Origin: Psychrobacillus sp. BL-248-WT-3 | Lineage (GTDB): Bacteria; Bacillota; Bacilli; Bacillales_A; Planococcaceae | DNA length: 64,000 nucleotides | Direction of reading: 5' to 3' | NCBI RefSeq assembly: GCF_012843435.1 | Contig: NZ_JABAFC010000003.1 | Span: 124,001-188,000 of the forward strand | In this document: piece after piece, positions 7,188-17,016 of the stretch | How positions within the stretch are numbered: the first letter of the stretch is position 1 | Layout of the letters: every line of letters begins with the position of its first letter | The notes under the pieces: model-generated | What the model was told of the DNA's origin: nothing | The model's input: the letters and a program-made list of their open reading frames with translations, nothing else | Databases searched by the model: none | Position numbers and translations under genes: made by a program

Positions 7188-9494
7188 TTGGCAAAGAAGA
7201 AAACAAAGAAAAAAGTTAACAAAAATAAAAGTAAGAAGAAATCCCTTCATCCTTTAATGTTTGAAATAATAGGGCTTCTCATATTGGGAATCGCAGTTAT
7301 TTCATTCTTTGAATATGGCTTAGTTGGAGAAGTACTCGCTTATATTGGGTATTTTTTATTTGGAAATTGGCATATCGCGATACCATTTATGTTCGTAATT
7401 TATGCTCTTATTATAATGATCAAACAATCCTTTCCACCGTGGAATCATCGCTTGTTATTAAGTGGAGCCTTTATTTTAAGCAGCTTACTAATATTTAGTC
7501 ATTTAGCACTTTTTGAGCAACTGTTTGAGGGCAAGGCACTGATGACGAACTCTGTTCTAAGGGAAAGCTACAGGGTCTTAGTAGAAAGTGGAGGTATTAC
7601 GAATAGAAGCAGTTCTCTAGGAGGAGGTATGATTGGGGCTATTCTGTTTGCCTCATTCCATGTGTTGTTTGACTCTGCTGGTGCAAAAGTTATTAGCTGG
7701 CTACTATTATTAATTGGTATCGTTCTTTTGACAGGAAAAGCACTTGTACCTTATTTGGTAGAAGTATCTCCTAAGATGGCTGAAAGCTTTAAGAACCGAC
7801 CAAAAGCTGAAAAGAAAAAGCCTTCAACGGAGCAGAAGAAGGTTTCGCGCAGATCTCGTAAAGATGCAGTACAAGAAGAGTCGGAGCAAGCTGTTACCAT
7901 ACTTGACTCCAATCATCCGCCACAAGAAGAACCAGAAATCCCATCTTCTCCGATTATCTCTGCTTTTACAGAGAGAATCACAAGAAAAGAGGAGACAAAT
8001 GAATCGACAGAACCAACAGAACCTATTGAGATTAATATGGATGCGGATGAACTGGAAAACGAAGATTATCAGTTACCGAGTATTAATCTATTAGATTCTC
8101 CAGAGCACAATGATCAAAGTGGAGAGTTAAATGCAATTCAAGCTAATGCTAAAAAGCTTGAGCAAACGTTCTTAAGCTTTGGGGTAAAGGCAAAAGTTAT
8201 GCAAGTCCATTTAGGGCCTGCAGTTACTAAGTATGAAGTACTACCTGACGTAGGAGTGAAGGTTAGTAGAATCGTAAGCCTTCACGATGATTTAGCCCTT
8301 GCTTTAGCGGCTAGAGATATCCGAATTGAAGCCCCAATACCAGGGAAGTCTGCTATAGGGATAGAAGTACCAAACAAAGAAGTAGCAATCGTAAGCTTAC
8401 GAGAAGTACTAGAGGCAAAAGAGAATAATAAGCCAAGCCAAAAACTATTAATAGGTTTTGGTCGTGATGTTACCGGACAGGCAGTATTAGCCGAATTAAA
8501 CAAAATGCCTCATTTACTTGTTGCCGGTTCGACAGGTAGCGGGAAAAGTGTATGTATAAACGGAATTATAACAAGCATTATGATGCGAGCAAAACCGCAT
8601 GAAGTTAAAATGATGATGATTGATCCAAAAATGGTTGAGCTTAACGTCTATAATGGGATTCCCCATTTGTTAGCACCCGTAGTTACGGATCCAAGAAAAG
8701 CATCCCAGGCATTGAAAAAAATTGTTTCTGAAATGGAAAGAAGATATGACTTATTTTCCCACACAGGGACGAGAAATATCCAAGGCTACAACGACCATAT
8801 AGAAAAATGGAATGAAGAAAATGAAGAGAAGCATCCGAAACTTCCATTTATTGTAGTAATAGTCGATGAGCTAGCTGACTTGATGATGGTAGCTTCAAGT
8901 GATGTAGAGGATTCTATCACACGACTCGCTCAAATGGCCCGTGCAGCTGGAATCCATTTGATAATAGCGACACAAAGACCAAGTGTAGATGTTATTACAG
9001 GAATCATTAAAGCTAATATACCTTCAAGAATTGCATTTGCGGTATCTTCTTCCATAGATTCGAGAACTATTTTGGATATGGGTGGAGCAGAAAAACTTCT
9101 AGGTAGAGGGGATATGCTCTTCCTACCAGCTGGCAGCTCTAAGCCTGTTCGTGTACAAGGCGCCTATTTGTCAGATGCCGAAGTAGAGAGAATCGTCGAT
9201 TTTGTAATTGAGCAGCAAAAGGCAAACTACCAAGAGGAAATGATTCCAGATGAAGTGGAAGAATCTCAGGAGCAGTTAGATCTAGATGAACTGTATGATG
9301 ACGCTGCACAACTAGTCATGGAAATGCAAACAGCTTCAGTTTCCTTGATCCAAAGACGCTTCCGTGTTGGATATTCTAGGGCTGCACGTATTATTGATCA
9401 GCTTGAAATGGGTGGAATCGTAGGACCATACGAAGGAAGTAAACCAAGACAAGTGTTAATATCAAAACAAGATTACGACCAAGATCCATTGTAA
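7188..9494 (+). CDS. spoIIIE: DNA translocase SpoIIIE (FtsK family)
   Basis: This ATP-driven pump moves the chromosome into the forespore during sporulation. The protein has 768 residues (B. subtilis ~787). After a lysine-rich start there are about four membrane segments (residues ~25-190), an acidic/variable linker, and the RecA-like motor with Walker A GSTGSGKS (about 446-453) and Walker [11 protein letters not shown] (about 556-565). The final winged-helix gamma domain ([20 protein letters not shown]) reads SRS-type polarity sequences. TTG 7188 is chosen because AGGTGA lies 5 bases upstream; an in-frame GTG at 7179 overlaps that site. The position upstream of the GntR gene matches spoIIIE-ymfC in B. 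subtilis. Confidence 0.93.
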   Translation: MAKKKTKKKVNKNKSKKKSLHPLMFEIIGLLILGIAVISFFEYGLVGEVLAYIGYFLFGNWHIAIPFMFVIYALIIMIKQSFPPWNHRLLLSGAFILSSLLIFSHLALFEQLFEGKALMTNSVLRESYRVLVESGGITNRSSSLGGGMIGAILFASFHVLFDSAGAKVISWLLLLIGIVLLTGKALVPYLVEVSPKMAESFKNRPKAEKKKPSTEQKKVSRRSRKDAVQEESEQAVTILDSNHPPQEEPEIPSSPIISAFTERITRKEETNESTEPTEPIEINMDADELENEDYQLPSINLLDSPEHNDQSGELNAIQANAKKLEQTFLSFGVKAKVMQVHLGPAVTKYEVLPDVGVKVSRIVSLHDDLALALAARDIRIEAPIPGKSAIGIEVPNKEVAIVSLREVLEAKENNKPSQKLLIGFGRDVTGQAVLAELNKMPHLLVAGSTGSGKSVCINGIITSIMMRAKPHEVKMMMIDPKMVELNVYNGIPHLLAPVVTDPRKASQALKKIVSEMERRYDLFSHTGTRNIQGYNDHIEKWNEENEEKHPKLPFIVVIVDELADLMMVASSDVEDSITRLAQMARAAGIHLIIATQRPSVDVITGIIKANIPSRIAFAVSSSIDSRTILDMGGAEKLLGRGDMLFLPAGSSKPVRVQGAYLSDAEVERIVDFVIEQQKANYQEEMIPDEVEESQEQLDLDELYDDAAQLVMEMQTASVSLIQRRFRVGYSRAARIIDQLEMGGIVGPYEGSKPRQVLISKQDYDQDPL

Positions 9495-9539
9495 AAAAAT
9501 GTGCTAACCATTTATGAGGAATAACATATGCAAACATAC

Positions 9540-9580
9540 TAAAGATAATCGAGAAGCTCTATACTCGATTATCTTTTTTT
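9540..9580 (+). terminator. Terminator after spoIIIE
   Basis: A perfect 13-bp stem AAAGATAATCGAG / CTCGATTATCTTT with a 10-base loop is followed by T residues. Confidence 0.9.
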
Positions 9581-9974
9581 AATTACTAAAGAAAAAATAA
9601 TTTATTTTTTTAAGACACTACAAACATGCGTAAGCAAAGCAGAGTGGTTATCGTGCATTCCTGGAAGGTGACCACCAAAAGTTGGTAAATGTAAAATGCT
9701 TCTAAGAAAAATTTGTTTTTAAAGATTTAAAACAGTAAGGCTAAATAAAATTTATTACTATATTTTGAATGTAATTTTTATATATAATTCCTTTTTTTTA
9801 CTACGATGTGAAGCAATTTAAAACACTGACAAAATTCAGTGTTTTCAAGGGTTTTTATCAATTAGTATCACACATTAAGAGATATATTATGACAAAATGA
9901 TTACATTTATGTATTAACAACGTAAAAACAAATAAGAATTTCGTAAATAAAGTATTTATTTAAAAGATTAAAAG

Positions 9975-9983
9975 TGGTATAGT
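9975..9983 (+). promoter_or_regulatory. Extended -10 promoter of the GntR gene
   Basis: TGGTATAGT is a good extended -10 element; the -35 region (TTTATT at 9955-9960) is poor. Transcription would start about 10-15 bp before the inverted repeat at 10011. Confidence 0.45.
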
Positions 9984-10010
9984 ATGTACTGATTAGTAGG
10001 AAAGTTTTAC

Positions 10011-10024
10011 ATCAGAGGTCTGAT
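10011..10024. promoter_or_regulatory. Candidate GntR operator
   Basis: ATCAGA-GG-TCTGAT is a perfect inverted repeat between the -10 element and the GntR start, the place expected for autoregulation. HutC-type regulators bind short palindromes of similar form. That this protein binds here is inference. Confidence 0.4.
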
Positions 10025-10048
10025 CTCTTCATAATGGTGGTGTTTTAA

Positions 10049-10777
10049 ATGACAATAAAAATGGATCAAAGGCATTTATACCTACAAGTAATCGATCGTC
10101 TTAAACAAGACATTGAAAAAGGGATTTTCAAAGAAAAGGAGAAATTACCTTCTGAATTTGAATTGGCCAAGCTTCTTGGGGTAAGTAGAGCAACTTTACG
10201 AGAAGCTCTGCGAGTGCTAGAGGAAGAAAATATTATCGTAAGAAGACATGGTGTAGGAACCTTTGTTAACTCAAAGCCTGTTTTTACATCAGGGATTGAA
10301 CAACTCTCAAGTGTTTCGGCGATGATTAGAAACGCAGGGATGGAGCCTGGTACTATTTACCTTAGTTCAATGGAATCAGAAGCATCTGAAGATGATGCAA
10401 AACGATTCCAGTGTGAGGAGGATACGACCGTTGTTACAATGGAGCGGGTCCGAACTGCAGATGGTGAACCAGTGGTATATTGTATCGATAAAGTTCCACA
10501 ATATTATTTACCGGCAGATTTTCTTATAAGAAAAGAAGGCTCTATTTTTACAGCATTGGAGGAATCAGGTGATATAAGGATTTCGCATGCGGTTACCTTC
10601 ATTGATCCAGTGGGATATCATGAAGTAGCTTCACCAACCTTAAATTGTGATCCAGAGACTTCGTTGCTGATTTTAAAACAATTGCATTATGATGAGAATG
10701 ATCGTGTAGTTTTATATTCGAAAAATTATTTTCGAGCAGACAAATTTAGCTTTCATGTAGTTCGGAAAAGGGTGTAA
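10049..10777 (+). CDS. ymfC: GntR/HutC-family transcriptional regulator (YmfC-like)
   Basis: The 242-residue protein has an N-terminal winged helix ([41 protein letters not shown] split across residues ~30-70) and a C-terminal UTRA ligand-binding domain. It lies directly downstream of spoIIIE and directly upstream of the nucleoside-type ABC importer, so it probably controls that importer in response to a nucleoside or a related ligand. In B. subtilis the gene after spoIIIE, ymfC, is of this family. The ligand is not deducible from the sequence. Confidence 0.85.
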   Translation: MTIKMDQRHLYLQVIDRLKQDIEKGIFKEKEKLPSEFELAKLLGVSRATLREALRVLEEENIIVRRHGVGTFVNSKPVFTSGIEQLSSVSAMIRNAGMEPGTIYLSSMESEASEDDAKRFQCEEDTTVVTMERVRTADGEPVVYCIDKVPQYYLPADFLIRKEGSIFTALEESGDIRISHAVTFIDPVGYHEVASPTLNCDPETSLLILKQLHYDENDRVVLYSKNYFRADKFSFHVVRKRV

Positions 10778-10824
10778 AAAAGTAGTTCCTGCTAAGAAGA
10801 AGAAAAATAATGGGGGTTTTCAAG

Positions 10825-11904
10825 TTGACGAAACGTAAATTTGGTTTAGGCTTATCACTTGTTTTAGCTGCTGGTACAATTCTTGGAGCATGTGGTTCTA
10901 AAGATGAGGAAACAAAAAAAGACGAAGGTTCTAATGCTGGTACTGGAACTGAAGAAACAGCAGACATCTCAATCGCAATGGTTACAGACGTCGGTGGAGT
11001 AGATGATAAATCATTCAACCAATTAGCTTGGGAAGGTATTGAAGCATTCGGTAAAGAGCATGGTCTTAAAAAAGGCGATGGCGGTTACGATTATTTACAA
11101 TCACAATCAGATGCAGATTATATCAACAATATTACTAACTTAGTTCGTCGTGACTTCGACATAGTTTATGGTATTGGTTTCTTGATGGAAAAGCCTATCA
11201 CTACAATTGCTGAACAGCAAAAAGATGCTCAATTAGCAATTATTGATGCGGTAGTTGATGCTCCAAACGTTGCTTCTGTAATGTTTAAAGAACAAGAAGG
11301 TTCTTACCTTGCTGGAGTAGCAGCAGCATTAATGTCTGAATCAAAACAAATTGGTTTTGTTGGTGGAATGGAAATTCCTGTTATTGAACGCTTTGAAGCA
11401 GGTTTCCTTGCAGGAGTTAAAGCAGTTGATCCATCTATTAAAGTAGATGTTCAGTATACTGGTAAATTTGACGATGCAGCTCTTGGTAAAACAACAGCAA
11501 ATCGTATGTACTCTTCAGGCGTAGACATTATTTTCCACGCAGCTGGTGGAACTGGTAATGGTGTTTTTGCAGAAGCTAAAGAACGTAAAACAAAAGATAA
11601 AGATGCTAACGTATGGGTTATTGGAGTTGACTCTGACCAATACGAAGAAGGAGCAGTTGGCGACACTAATGTAACGCTTACTTCTATGCAAAAACGTGTT
11701 GATGTAGCAGTACAAAACATTGCAAAAGAAACAATGGAAGGGAAATTCCCAGGTGGTAAAACGGTTACTTACGGTTTAGCAGAAGAAGGTGTTCAGCTTG
11801 CTGATTCACGTGGAGCTATTCCTGAGGATGTTTTAGCGAAAATTGAAGAATATTCTAAAAAAATCGCTTCTGGTGAAATCGTAGTTCCTGAAACTGTAGA
11901 ATAA
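10825..11904 (+). CDS. BMP-family ABC transporter substrate-binding lipoprotein
   Basis: This is the extracytoplasmic binding lipoprotein of a nucleoside-type ABC importer (basic membrane protein/Tmp/NupN family). The signal peptide ends in lipobox LGACG, followed by a Glu/Lys/Gly-rich linker. The BMP domain then begins with IAMVTDVGGVDDKSFNQLAWEG, with the DKSFNQ motif typical of nucleoside binders. I choose TTG 10825 over ATG 10810 because GGGGG at 10812-10816 is well placed for the TTG, and because family signal peptides start with such Lys/Arg-rich sequence. Length is 359 residues. The ATPase and two permeases follow. Confidence 0.9.
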   Translation: MTKRKFGLGLSLVLAAGTILGACGSKDEETKKDEGSNAGTGTEETADISIAMVTDVGGVDDKSFNQLAWEGIEAFGKEHGLKKGDGGYDYLQSQSDADYINNITNLVRRDFDIVYGIGFLMEKPITTIAEQQKDAQLAIIDAVVDAPNVASVMFKEQEGSYLAGVAAALMSESKQIGFVGGMEIPVIERFEAGFLAGVKAVDPSIKVDVQYTGKFDDAALGKTTANRMYSSGVDIIFHAAGGTGNGVFAEAKERKTKDKDANVWVIGVDSDQYEEGAVGDTNVTLTSMQKRVDVAVQNIAKETMEGKFPGGKTVTYGLAEEGVQLADSRGAIPEDVLAKIEEYSKKIASGEIVVPETVE

Positions 11905-11915
11905 TTTGACTTAAC

Positions 11916-11954
11916 ATCATAAAGGCCGACTTGCTCGGTCTTTATGATATTTTA
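11916..11954 (+). terminator. Hairpin between lipoprotein and ATPase genes
   Basis: ATCATAAAGGCCGA pairs with TCGGTCTTTATGAT (one G-T pair) and is followed by ATTTTAAATT. The weak T-tract suggests partial termination, which would favour higher expression of the binding protein than of the membrane complex. Confidence 0.65.
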
Positions 11955-12037
11955 AATTAATGGACGAAAGATTTTAAATATTTAAAGTCTTTCCTGTATT
12001 AATTTAGTACTAGTATTCAAGTAGGGAGTGAAATTCA

Positions 12038-13585
12038 TTGGATTATGTAATAGAAATGCTAGGCATTCGGAAAGAGTTTGGAACTTTCGTAGCAAATGAT
12101 AATATAACCCTTCAATTGAAAAAGGGAGAAATACATGCTCTTTTAGGTGAGAATGGAGCAGGAAAGTCCACTCTCATGAACGTATTATTCGGTCTGTATC
12201 AACCAGAAGCAGGCGACATAAAAGTAAGAGGTAAGTCTGTGAAAATTACGGACCCAAACGTTGCCAATGACCTGGGAATTGGAATGGTTCATCAGCATTT
12301 CATGCTAGTGGAAAACTTTACAGTTACGGAAAATATTATTTTAGGTAACGAACCAACTAATGGCGGTGTCGTAAATATTAAGGATGCTGCACGTAAAATA
12401 GAGCAACTGTCAGAAACTTACGGATTAAATGTAGACCCTTATGCAAAAATAGAGGACATTTCCGTAGGAATGCAACAGCGGGTAGAAATTTTGAAAACGC
12501 TTTATCGTGGTGCTGAAATACTAATTTTTGATGAACCGACAGCTTCTTTAACTCCTCAAGAGATTAATGAGCTTATTCAAATTATGAAGCGTCTTATTAA
12601 AGAAGGTAAATCTATCATTTTAATAACGCACAAACTTAAAGAAATTATGGATGTGTCGGATAGAGTCACGGTTATTCGTAAAGGTAAAGGAATTGGTACT
12701 GTTATAACAGCAGAAACAAATCCAAACGAATTGGCATCGCTTATGGTTGGACGTCAGGTTGAATTTAAAACAGTTAAGGGCGAAGCTAAACCTAAGGAAG
12801 AAGCATTGATCATTAAAGACTTAATAGTGACAGACTATAGAGGTATTGAAAAGGTTAAAGGGTTAAACTTAACTGTTCGCAAAGGTGAAATTCTCGGTTT
12901 AGCAGGGATTGACGGAAATGGTCAAAGTGAGCTAATTGAGGCAATTACTGGTCTTCGTAAGTCTAAGAGTGGATCTATAAATCTAAATGGAATAGATATT
13001 ACAAACAAAAAACCTCGTAAAGTGACAGAGGCGGGAGTTGGACATATTCCACAGGATAGACATAGACATGGTTTAGTTTTAGATTTTCCAATTGGTCACA
13101 ATATTGCTCTTCAAACCTATTATTTAGAGCCTATTTCTAAAAGAGGAATTATAAATTACAAAAAAGTGTCTAACTTAGCGCAAAAAATTATTAAAGAATA
13201 TGATGTACGTACACAAGGTGAGCATACATTGGCTCGAGCATTATCAGGAGGTAACCAACAGAAGGCCATTATCGGTCGTGAGGTTATACGTGACCCTGAG
13301 TTGTTGATCGCGGCGCTTCCTACTCGTGGTTTAGATGTAGGGGCAATCGAGTTTATTCATCAGCGTCTAATAGAGCAAAGGGATAAAGGAAAAGCAGTAT
13401 TACTTCTTTCGTTTGAACTAGATGAGGTTATGAATGTATCGGATCGTATTGCAGTTATATATGATGGACAAATTGTTGATTCTCTTTTACCTAAAGAAAC
13501 GACAGAGCAAGAGCTTGGTCTATTAATGGCAGGACAAACAAGAGAAAAAGATAAGAAGCAGGGGGATGTAGAGCATGTCGAATAG
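12038..13585 (+). CDS. Nucleoside-type ABC transporter, tandem ATP-binding protein
   Basis: The 515-residue protein carries two ABC ATPase domains, as in the RbsA/NupO/YufO group. Domain 1 has Walker A GENGAGKST (about residues 38-46), signature ISVGMQQRVEI and Walker B LIFDEPTASL. Domain 2 has the degenerate Walker A GIDGNGQSE, signature LSGGNQQKA and Walker B-like LLIAALPTRGLDVG, the usual pattern in this family. It energises import of the ligand bound by the upstream lipoprotein. The TTG start is supported by AGGGAGTG at 12023-12030. It overlaps the first permease by 11 bp. Confidence 0.93.
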   Translation: MDYVIEMLGIRKEFGTFVANDNITLQLKKGEIHALLGENGAGKSTLMNVLFGLYQPEAGDIKVRGKSVKITDPNVANDLGIGMVHQHFMLVENFTVTENIILGNEPTNGGVVNIKDAARKIEQLSETYGLNVDPYAKIEDISVGMQQRVEILKTLYRGAEILIFDEPTASLTPQEINELIQIMKRLIKEGKSIILITHKLKEIMDVSDRVTVIRKGKGIGTVITAETNPNELASLMVGRQVEFKTVKGEAKPKEEALIIKDLIVTDYRGIEKVKGLNLTVRKGEILGLAGIDGNGQSELIEAITGLRKSKSGSINLNGIDITNKKPRKVTEAGVGHIPQDRHRHGLVLDFPIGHNIALQTYYLEPISKRGIINYKKVSNLAQKIIKEYDVRTQGEHTLARALSGGNQQKAIIGREVIRDPELLIAALPTRGLDVGAIEFIHQRLIEQRDKGKAVLLLSFELDEVMNVSDRIAVIYDGQIVDSLLPKETTEQELGLLMAGQTREKDKKQGDVEHVE

Positions 13586-14621
13586 AGTAGTAAATATACT
13601 TGTCCCTGTTATTTCCGTAATACTAGGGTTAATCGTGGGTGCGATTGTCATGCTAATAAGCGGATACGATCCTATCTTGGGATACGCTGCGCTATGGGAA
13701 GGTATATTTGGAGATGCCTATAGAATGGGTGAAACAGTACGTCAAATAACACCATACCTATTATCAGGGCTTGCGGTGGCGTTTGCTTTCCGCACTGGGC
13801 TGTTTAACATTGGAGTGGAGGGGCAATTACTTGTAGGCTGGTTTGCAGCGGCTTACGTCGGTATTGCATTTGATCTCCCAATGTACATACATCTACCACT
13901 AGCAATACTTGCTGCAGCCGTTGCAGGAGGATTGTGGGCTTTCCTACCAGGATTATTAAAAGCAAAACTTCAGGTGCATGAAGTAATAGTAACGATCATG
14001 ATGAATTACATTGCACTTCATACAACGAATGCGCTTATTAAAATCGTTGCTGATGGTGGCGACAGTACGGAATCTATTAAACCAACCGCTTCACTGACGT
14101 CTGCTTTCTTCCAAAGCATGACAGACTATTCTCGTTTACATTATGGAATATTTATTGCGTTAGCAATGGTTTTATTAATGTGGTTCATTTTAGAGAAAAC
14201 AACTACTGGATATGAATTGAAGTCAGTAGGATTTAACAAGCATGCTTCAGAGTATGCTGGTATGAATGTCTCTAAGAATATCATCTTATCTATGGTTATC
14301 TCAGGTGCTTTTGCCGGTCTAGCTGGTGCTATGGAGGCATTAGGTACATTTGGTTACGCAAGTTCTAAAGGTGCCTTCACAGGTATCGGGTTTGATGGAA
14401 TCGCCGTGGCTTTACTGGGGGCGAATACACCTCTAGGAGTAATTTTTGGTGCTACACTATTTGGATCTCTAAAATATGGAGCAACTAATATGCCTAACGC
14501 TGCAGGAGTTCCGATAGAAATTGTATCGATTGTTATTGCGATTATTATTTTCTTCGTTGCCTGTGGATATGTCATTCGCTATTTCCTTGAAAAGATTAGT
14601 AAGAAAAAGGAGGCGAATTAA
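13575..14621 (+). CDS. Nucleoside-type ABC transporter permease 1
   Basis: This 348-residue protein is an inner-membrane permease of the BPD_transp_2 family (NupP/YufP-like) with about nine hydrophobic segments. The family block TGLFNIGVEGQLLVGWF lies near residue 76, and LKSVGFNKHASEYAGMNV plus the conserved GFDGIAVALLGANTPLG follow. It pairs with the next permease to form the channel. It overlaps the ATPase gene by 11 bp and is followed at once by the second permease. Confidence 0.92.
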   Translation: MSNRVVNILVPVISVILGLIVGAIVMLISGYDPILGYAALWEGIFGDAYRMGETVRQITPYLLSGLAVAFAFRTGLFNIGVEGQLLVGWFAAAYVGIAFDLPMYIHLPLAILAAAVAGGLWAFLPGLLKAKLQVHEVIVTIMMNYIALHTTNALIKIVADGGDSTESIKPTASLTSAFFQSMTDYSRLHYGIFIALAMVLLMWFILEKTTTGYELKSVGFNKHASEYAGMNVSKNIILSMVISGAFAGLAGAMEALGTFGYASSKGAFTGIGFDGIAVALLGANTPLGVIFGATLFGSLKYGATNMPNAAGVPIEIVSIVIAIIIFFVACGYVIRYFLEKISKKKEAN

Positions 14622-15581
14622 ATGAGCTTTTTAGATGTATTATATTTCATCGTTCCATCAGCAATTTTCTATGCAGCCCCTTTAGTTTTCACTGCTATAG
14701 GTGGAGTTTTCTCTGAAAGATCTGGTGTAATTAATATTGGTCTAGAAGGTATGATGGTTATGGGTGCCTTTATTTCCATCATTTTTAACCTGACTTTCGT
14801 TAGTACGTTTGGTGCTATGACACCTTGGGTTGCAGTTATTGCAGCCATGATTGTTTCAGGTATATTTGCTTTGCTACATGCAGTAGCATCTGTATCGTTT
14901 AGAGCAGACCAAACCATTTCTGGGGTAGCGATTAATATGTTAGGTGTCGCTATTGCATTGTTCACAGTAAAAATGATCTATGACAAAGGACAAACAGATT
15001 ATATTCAAGAACGTTTTATACGCTTTGATATTCCTGGTTTAAGTGAAATACCAATCATCGGACCAATGTTATTTAAGGATGTCTACTCTACTTCTATTTT
15101 AGCTGTTGCAGTAGCTATTCTAGCATGGTTTGTTATTTACAAAACTCCATTTGGTCTTCGCCTTCGTGCAGTAGGTGAGCATCCTATGGCAGCAGATACA
15201 ATGGGAGTTAATGTAAAGAAAATGCGATACATTGCAGTAATTATTTCTGGTATGCTGGCTGGTATTGGTGGAGCTGTATATGCTCAATCGATTTCAGGAG
15301 AGTTCAGTCACACTACAATTAATGGACAAGGATTTATGGCTCTTGCAGCCATGATTTTTGGTAAATGGCATCCGCTAGGAGCACTTGGAGCAGCACTTTT
15401 CTTCGGATTTGCGCAAGCTTTAAGTATCGTTGGTGGACAAATACCATACATTGATCAGATTCCAAGCTATTACTTGCACATTTTACCATATGCATTAACT
15501 ATTCTTGCAGTAGCAGGGTTTATAGGGAAAGCAAATGCTCCTAAAGCGAGCGGTATTCCTTATATTAAAGGAAAAAGATAA
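14622..15581 (+). CDS. Nucleoside-type ABC transporter permease 2
   Basis: This 319-residue permease (NupQ/YufQ-like) has about nine membrane segments and the conserved block GVINIGLEGMMVMGAF near residues 34-49, with LRAVGEHPMAADTMGVNV in the cytoplasmic loop. The ATG directly follows the stop of the first permease, the tightest possible packing, and a strong terminator closes the operon. Family knowledge points to purine or pyrimidine nucleosides, but the exact substrate is not readable. Confidence 0.92.
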   Translation: MSFLDVLYFIVPSAIFYAAPLVFTAIGGVFSERSGVINIGLEGMMVMGAFISIIFNLTFVSTFGAMTPWVAVIAAMIVSGIFALLHAVASVSFRADQTISGVAINMLGVAIALFTVKMIYDKGQTDYIQERFIRFDIPGLSEIPIIGPMLFKDVYSTSILAVAVAILAWFVIYKTPFGLRLRAVGEHPMAADTMGVNVKKMRYIAVIISGMLAGIGGAVYAQSISGEFSHTTINGQGFMALAAMIFGKWHPLGALGAALFFGFAQALSIVGGQIPYIDQIPSYYLHILPYALTILAVAGFIGKANAPKASGIPYIKGKR

Positions 15582-15628
15582 ATTTTTGCTTAGAATTTAC
15601 CAATTAATAATAAAAAATATAGCGATTA

Positions 15629-15663
15629 AAAAGGGACCAATTAAGTTTGGTCCCTTTTGTTTG
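15629..15663 (+). terminator. Terminator of the ABC importer operon
   Basis: AAAAGGGACCAA pairs perfectly with TTGGTCCCTTTT across a short loop, followed by GTTTG. Confidence 0.9.
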
Positions 15664-15675
15664 TATTGATATAAT
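15647..15675 (+). promoter_or_regulatory. Sigma-A promoter for the ymfF operon
   Basis: TTGGTC (15647-15652), 17 bp and TATAAT (15670-15675) with an extended TG at 15667. The -35 box lies inside the 3' arm of the preceding terminator. Confidence 0.6.
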
Positions 15676-15738
15676 TAGAAGATGTATAGTGAAAAGGTAT
15701 ATGAGTAACACTAGAAAGAAAAAGGGGGAATTCTTTTC

Positions 15739-17016
15739 ATGTTTCAACATTTTGAATTAGCCAAAGGTGTCCAGCTTTATATAAGACCTACAGAACAATT
15801 TAAAACCATTAATATTTCCTTTAAATGGAAGCAACCATTAACTGTAGAGTCTGCTGCAGTAAGAGCGGTACTTTCCAATGTACTGCAATATAGCAATGCC
15901 AAATATCCAACATATGCATCTTTTAGAAAACGTTTAGATGAATTATTCGGAGCGGTATTATATTTTGACACATCTAAAAAGGGTTTAAATCATATTTTTT
16001 CTTTAAATGCCGAAACAGTTAACGATGCTTATTTATCTAATGAAACTGTGGTAGATGAAGTACTTTCATTATTACAAACAGTGCTTTTCCAACCTAACTT
16101 AGAAAATGGAAAATTTGTTGAATCGGTTGTGAAGCGAGAAAAAGAACAAGTGATAGAACGTATTCAGTCGATGTACGATGATAAAACTCGTTATGCACAG
16201 CAACGATTATTAGAAAATATTTTACCCGATCATCCTGCTTCTATTAGCGCTAATGGTACGGTGGAAACAGTGAAGGCAGTAACAAACGAACAGTTATTAG
16301 AAATGCATCAAAACCTGCTTACAAAAGAACCATTATCTATCTATATTGTAGGTGATGTAGATGTAGAGGAAATGAAAGCTAAAATTAGTGAATTTTTCCC
16401 GTTTGAAGCTCGTTCTGCAGACATTCCAAAAGAAACAGAAAGTGCTGTTTCAACAAACGACAACGAGTTTTTACATGAAAAACAGGACATGAAGCAAGGG
16501 AAATTACATATCTCTTATCAAACTCCAGTCACGTTTTACTCTAATGAATTCCCAATTATGCAAATTACTAATGGTATTCTTGGTGGCTTTGCCCATTCTA
16601 AGATTTTCATGAATGTTCGTGAAAAAGAAAGTATGGCATACTATGCCTCAAGTAGCTTTTCCTCCCTTTATGGTCGCATTTTTGTATTTGCGGGAATTGA
16701 TGCCAACCTACAGGAAAAAGCTGTTGCATTAATAGACGAACAGCTAAAGGAAATGCAAGAAGGAAATATATCTGATTTAGAGATCAATCAGACAAAATCC
16801 ATGCTTAAAAACCAGCTTAAGGAATCTTTGGATTCTGCTAGAGGACAAATAGAAATTTACGATCAATATAAAGAACTCGATGAATCCTTTACAGTGAAAA
16901 ACTGGACCGCTAAATGGGAAGATGTCACGAAGGAGCAAATTCAAGAAATGGCTTTAAATATCGAAAAGGAATTTGTCTATTTCTTATCTGGTAAGGACGG
17001 TGCAGACAATGAATGA
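15739..17016 (+). CDS. ymfF: M16-like protein without zinc motif (YmfF-like)
   Basis: This 425-residue M16-fold protein lacks the HxxEH zinc motif at the expected place near its N-terminus (around residues 25-60) but keeps the C-terminal GGFAHSKIFMNVREKESMAYY block with its Arg/Tyr pair. That is the pattern of the inactive partner in a two-subunit M16 peptidase. Its neighbour YmfH has the intact zinc site, and the genes overlap by 8 bp. In other Bacillales such pairs process small peptides; the substrate here is unknown. The start ATG follows AAAGGGGG. Confidence 0.88.
   Translation: MFQHFELAKGVQLYIRPTEQFKTINISFKWKQPLTVESAAVRAVLSNVLQYSNAKYPTYASFRKRLDELFGAVLYFDTSKKGLNHIFSLNAETVNDAYLSNETVVDEVLSLLQTVLFQPNLENGKFVESVVKREKEQVIERIQSMYDDKTRYAQQRLLENILPDHPASISANGTVETVKAVTNEQLLEMHQNLLTKEPLSIYIVGDVDVEEMKAKISEFFPFEARSADIPKETESAVSTNDNEFLHEKQDMKQGKLHISYQTPVTFYSNEFPIMQITNGILGGFAHSKIFMNVREKESMAYYASSSFSSLYGRIFVFAGIDANLQEKAVALIDEQLKEMQEGNISDLEINQTKSMLKNQLKESLDSARGQIEIYDQYKELDESFTVKNWTAKWEDVTKEQIQEMALNIEKEFVYFLSGKDGADNE

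Larger units (their letters stand above)
9581..10048. other. Long AT-rich gap before the GntR gene
   Basis: This gap has no complete gene. It contains a less AT-rich island at about 9626-9690 whose minus strand is open for about 38 codons (9602-9718) without a start. A perfect 10-bp hairpin at 9820-9845 (AAAACACTGA / TCAGTGTTTT) lacks a following T-tract. The GntR promoter and inverted repeat lie at its right end. Confidence 0.6.

Noticed and set aside
9820-9845. Terminator in the gap before the GntR gene
   Set aside because: The stem is perfect but there is no T-run and no gene upstream within 300 bp, since spoIIIE already has its own terminator.
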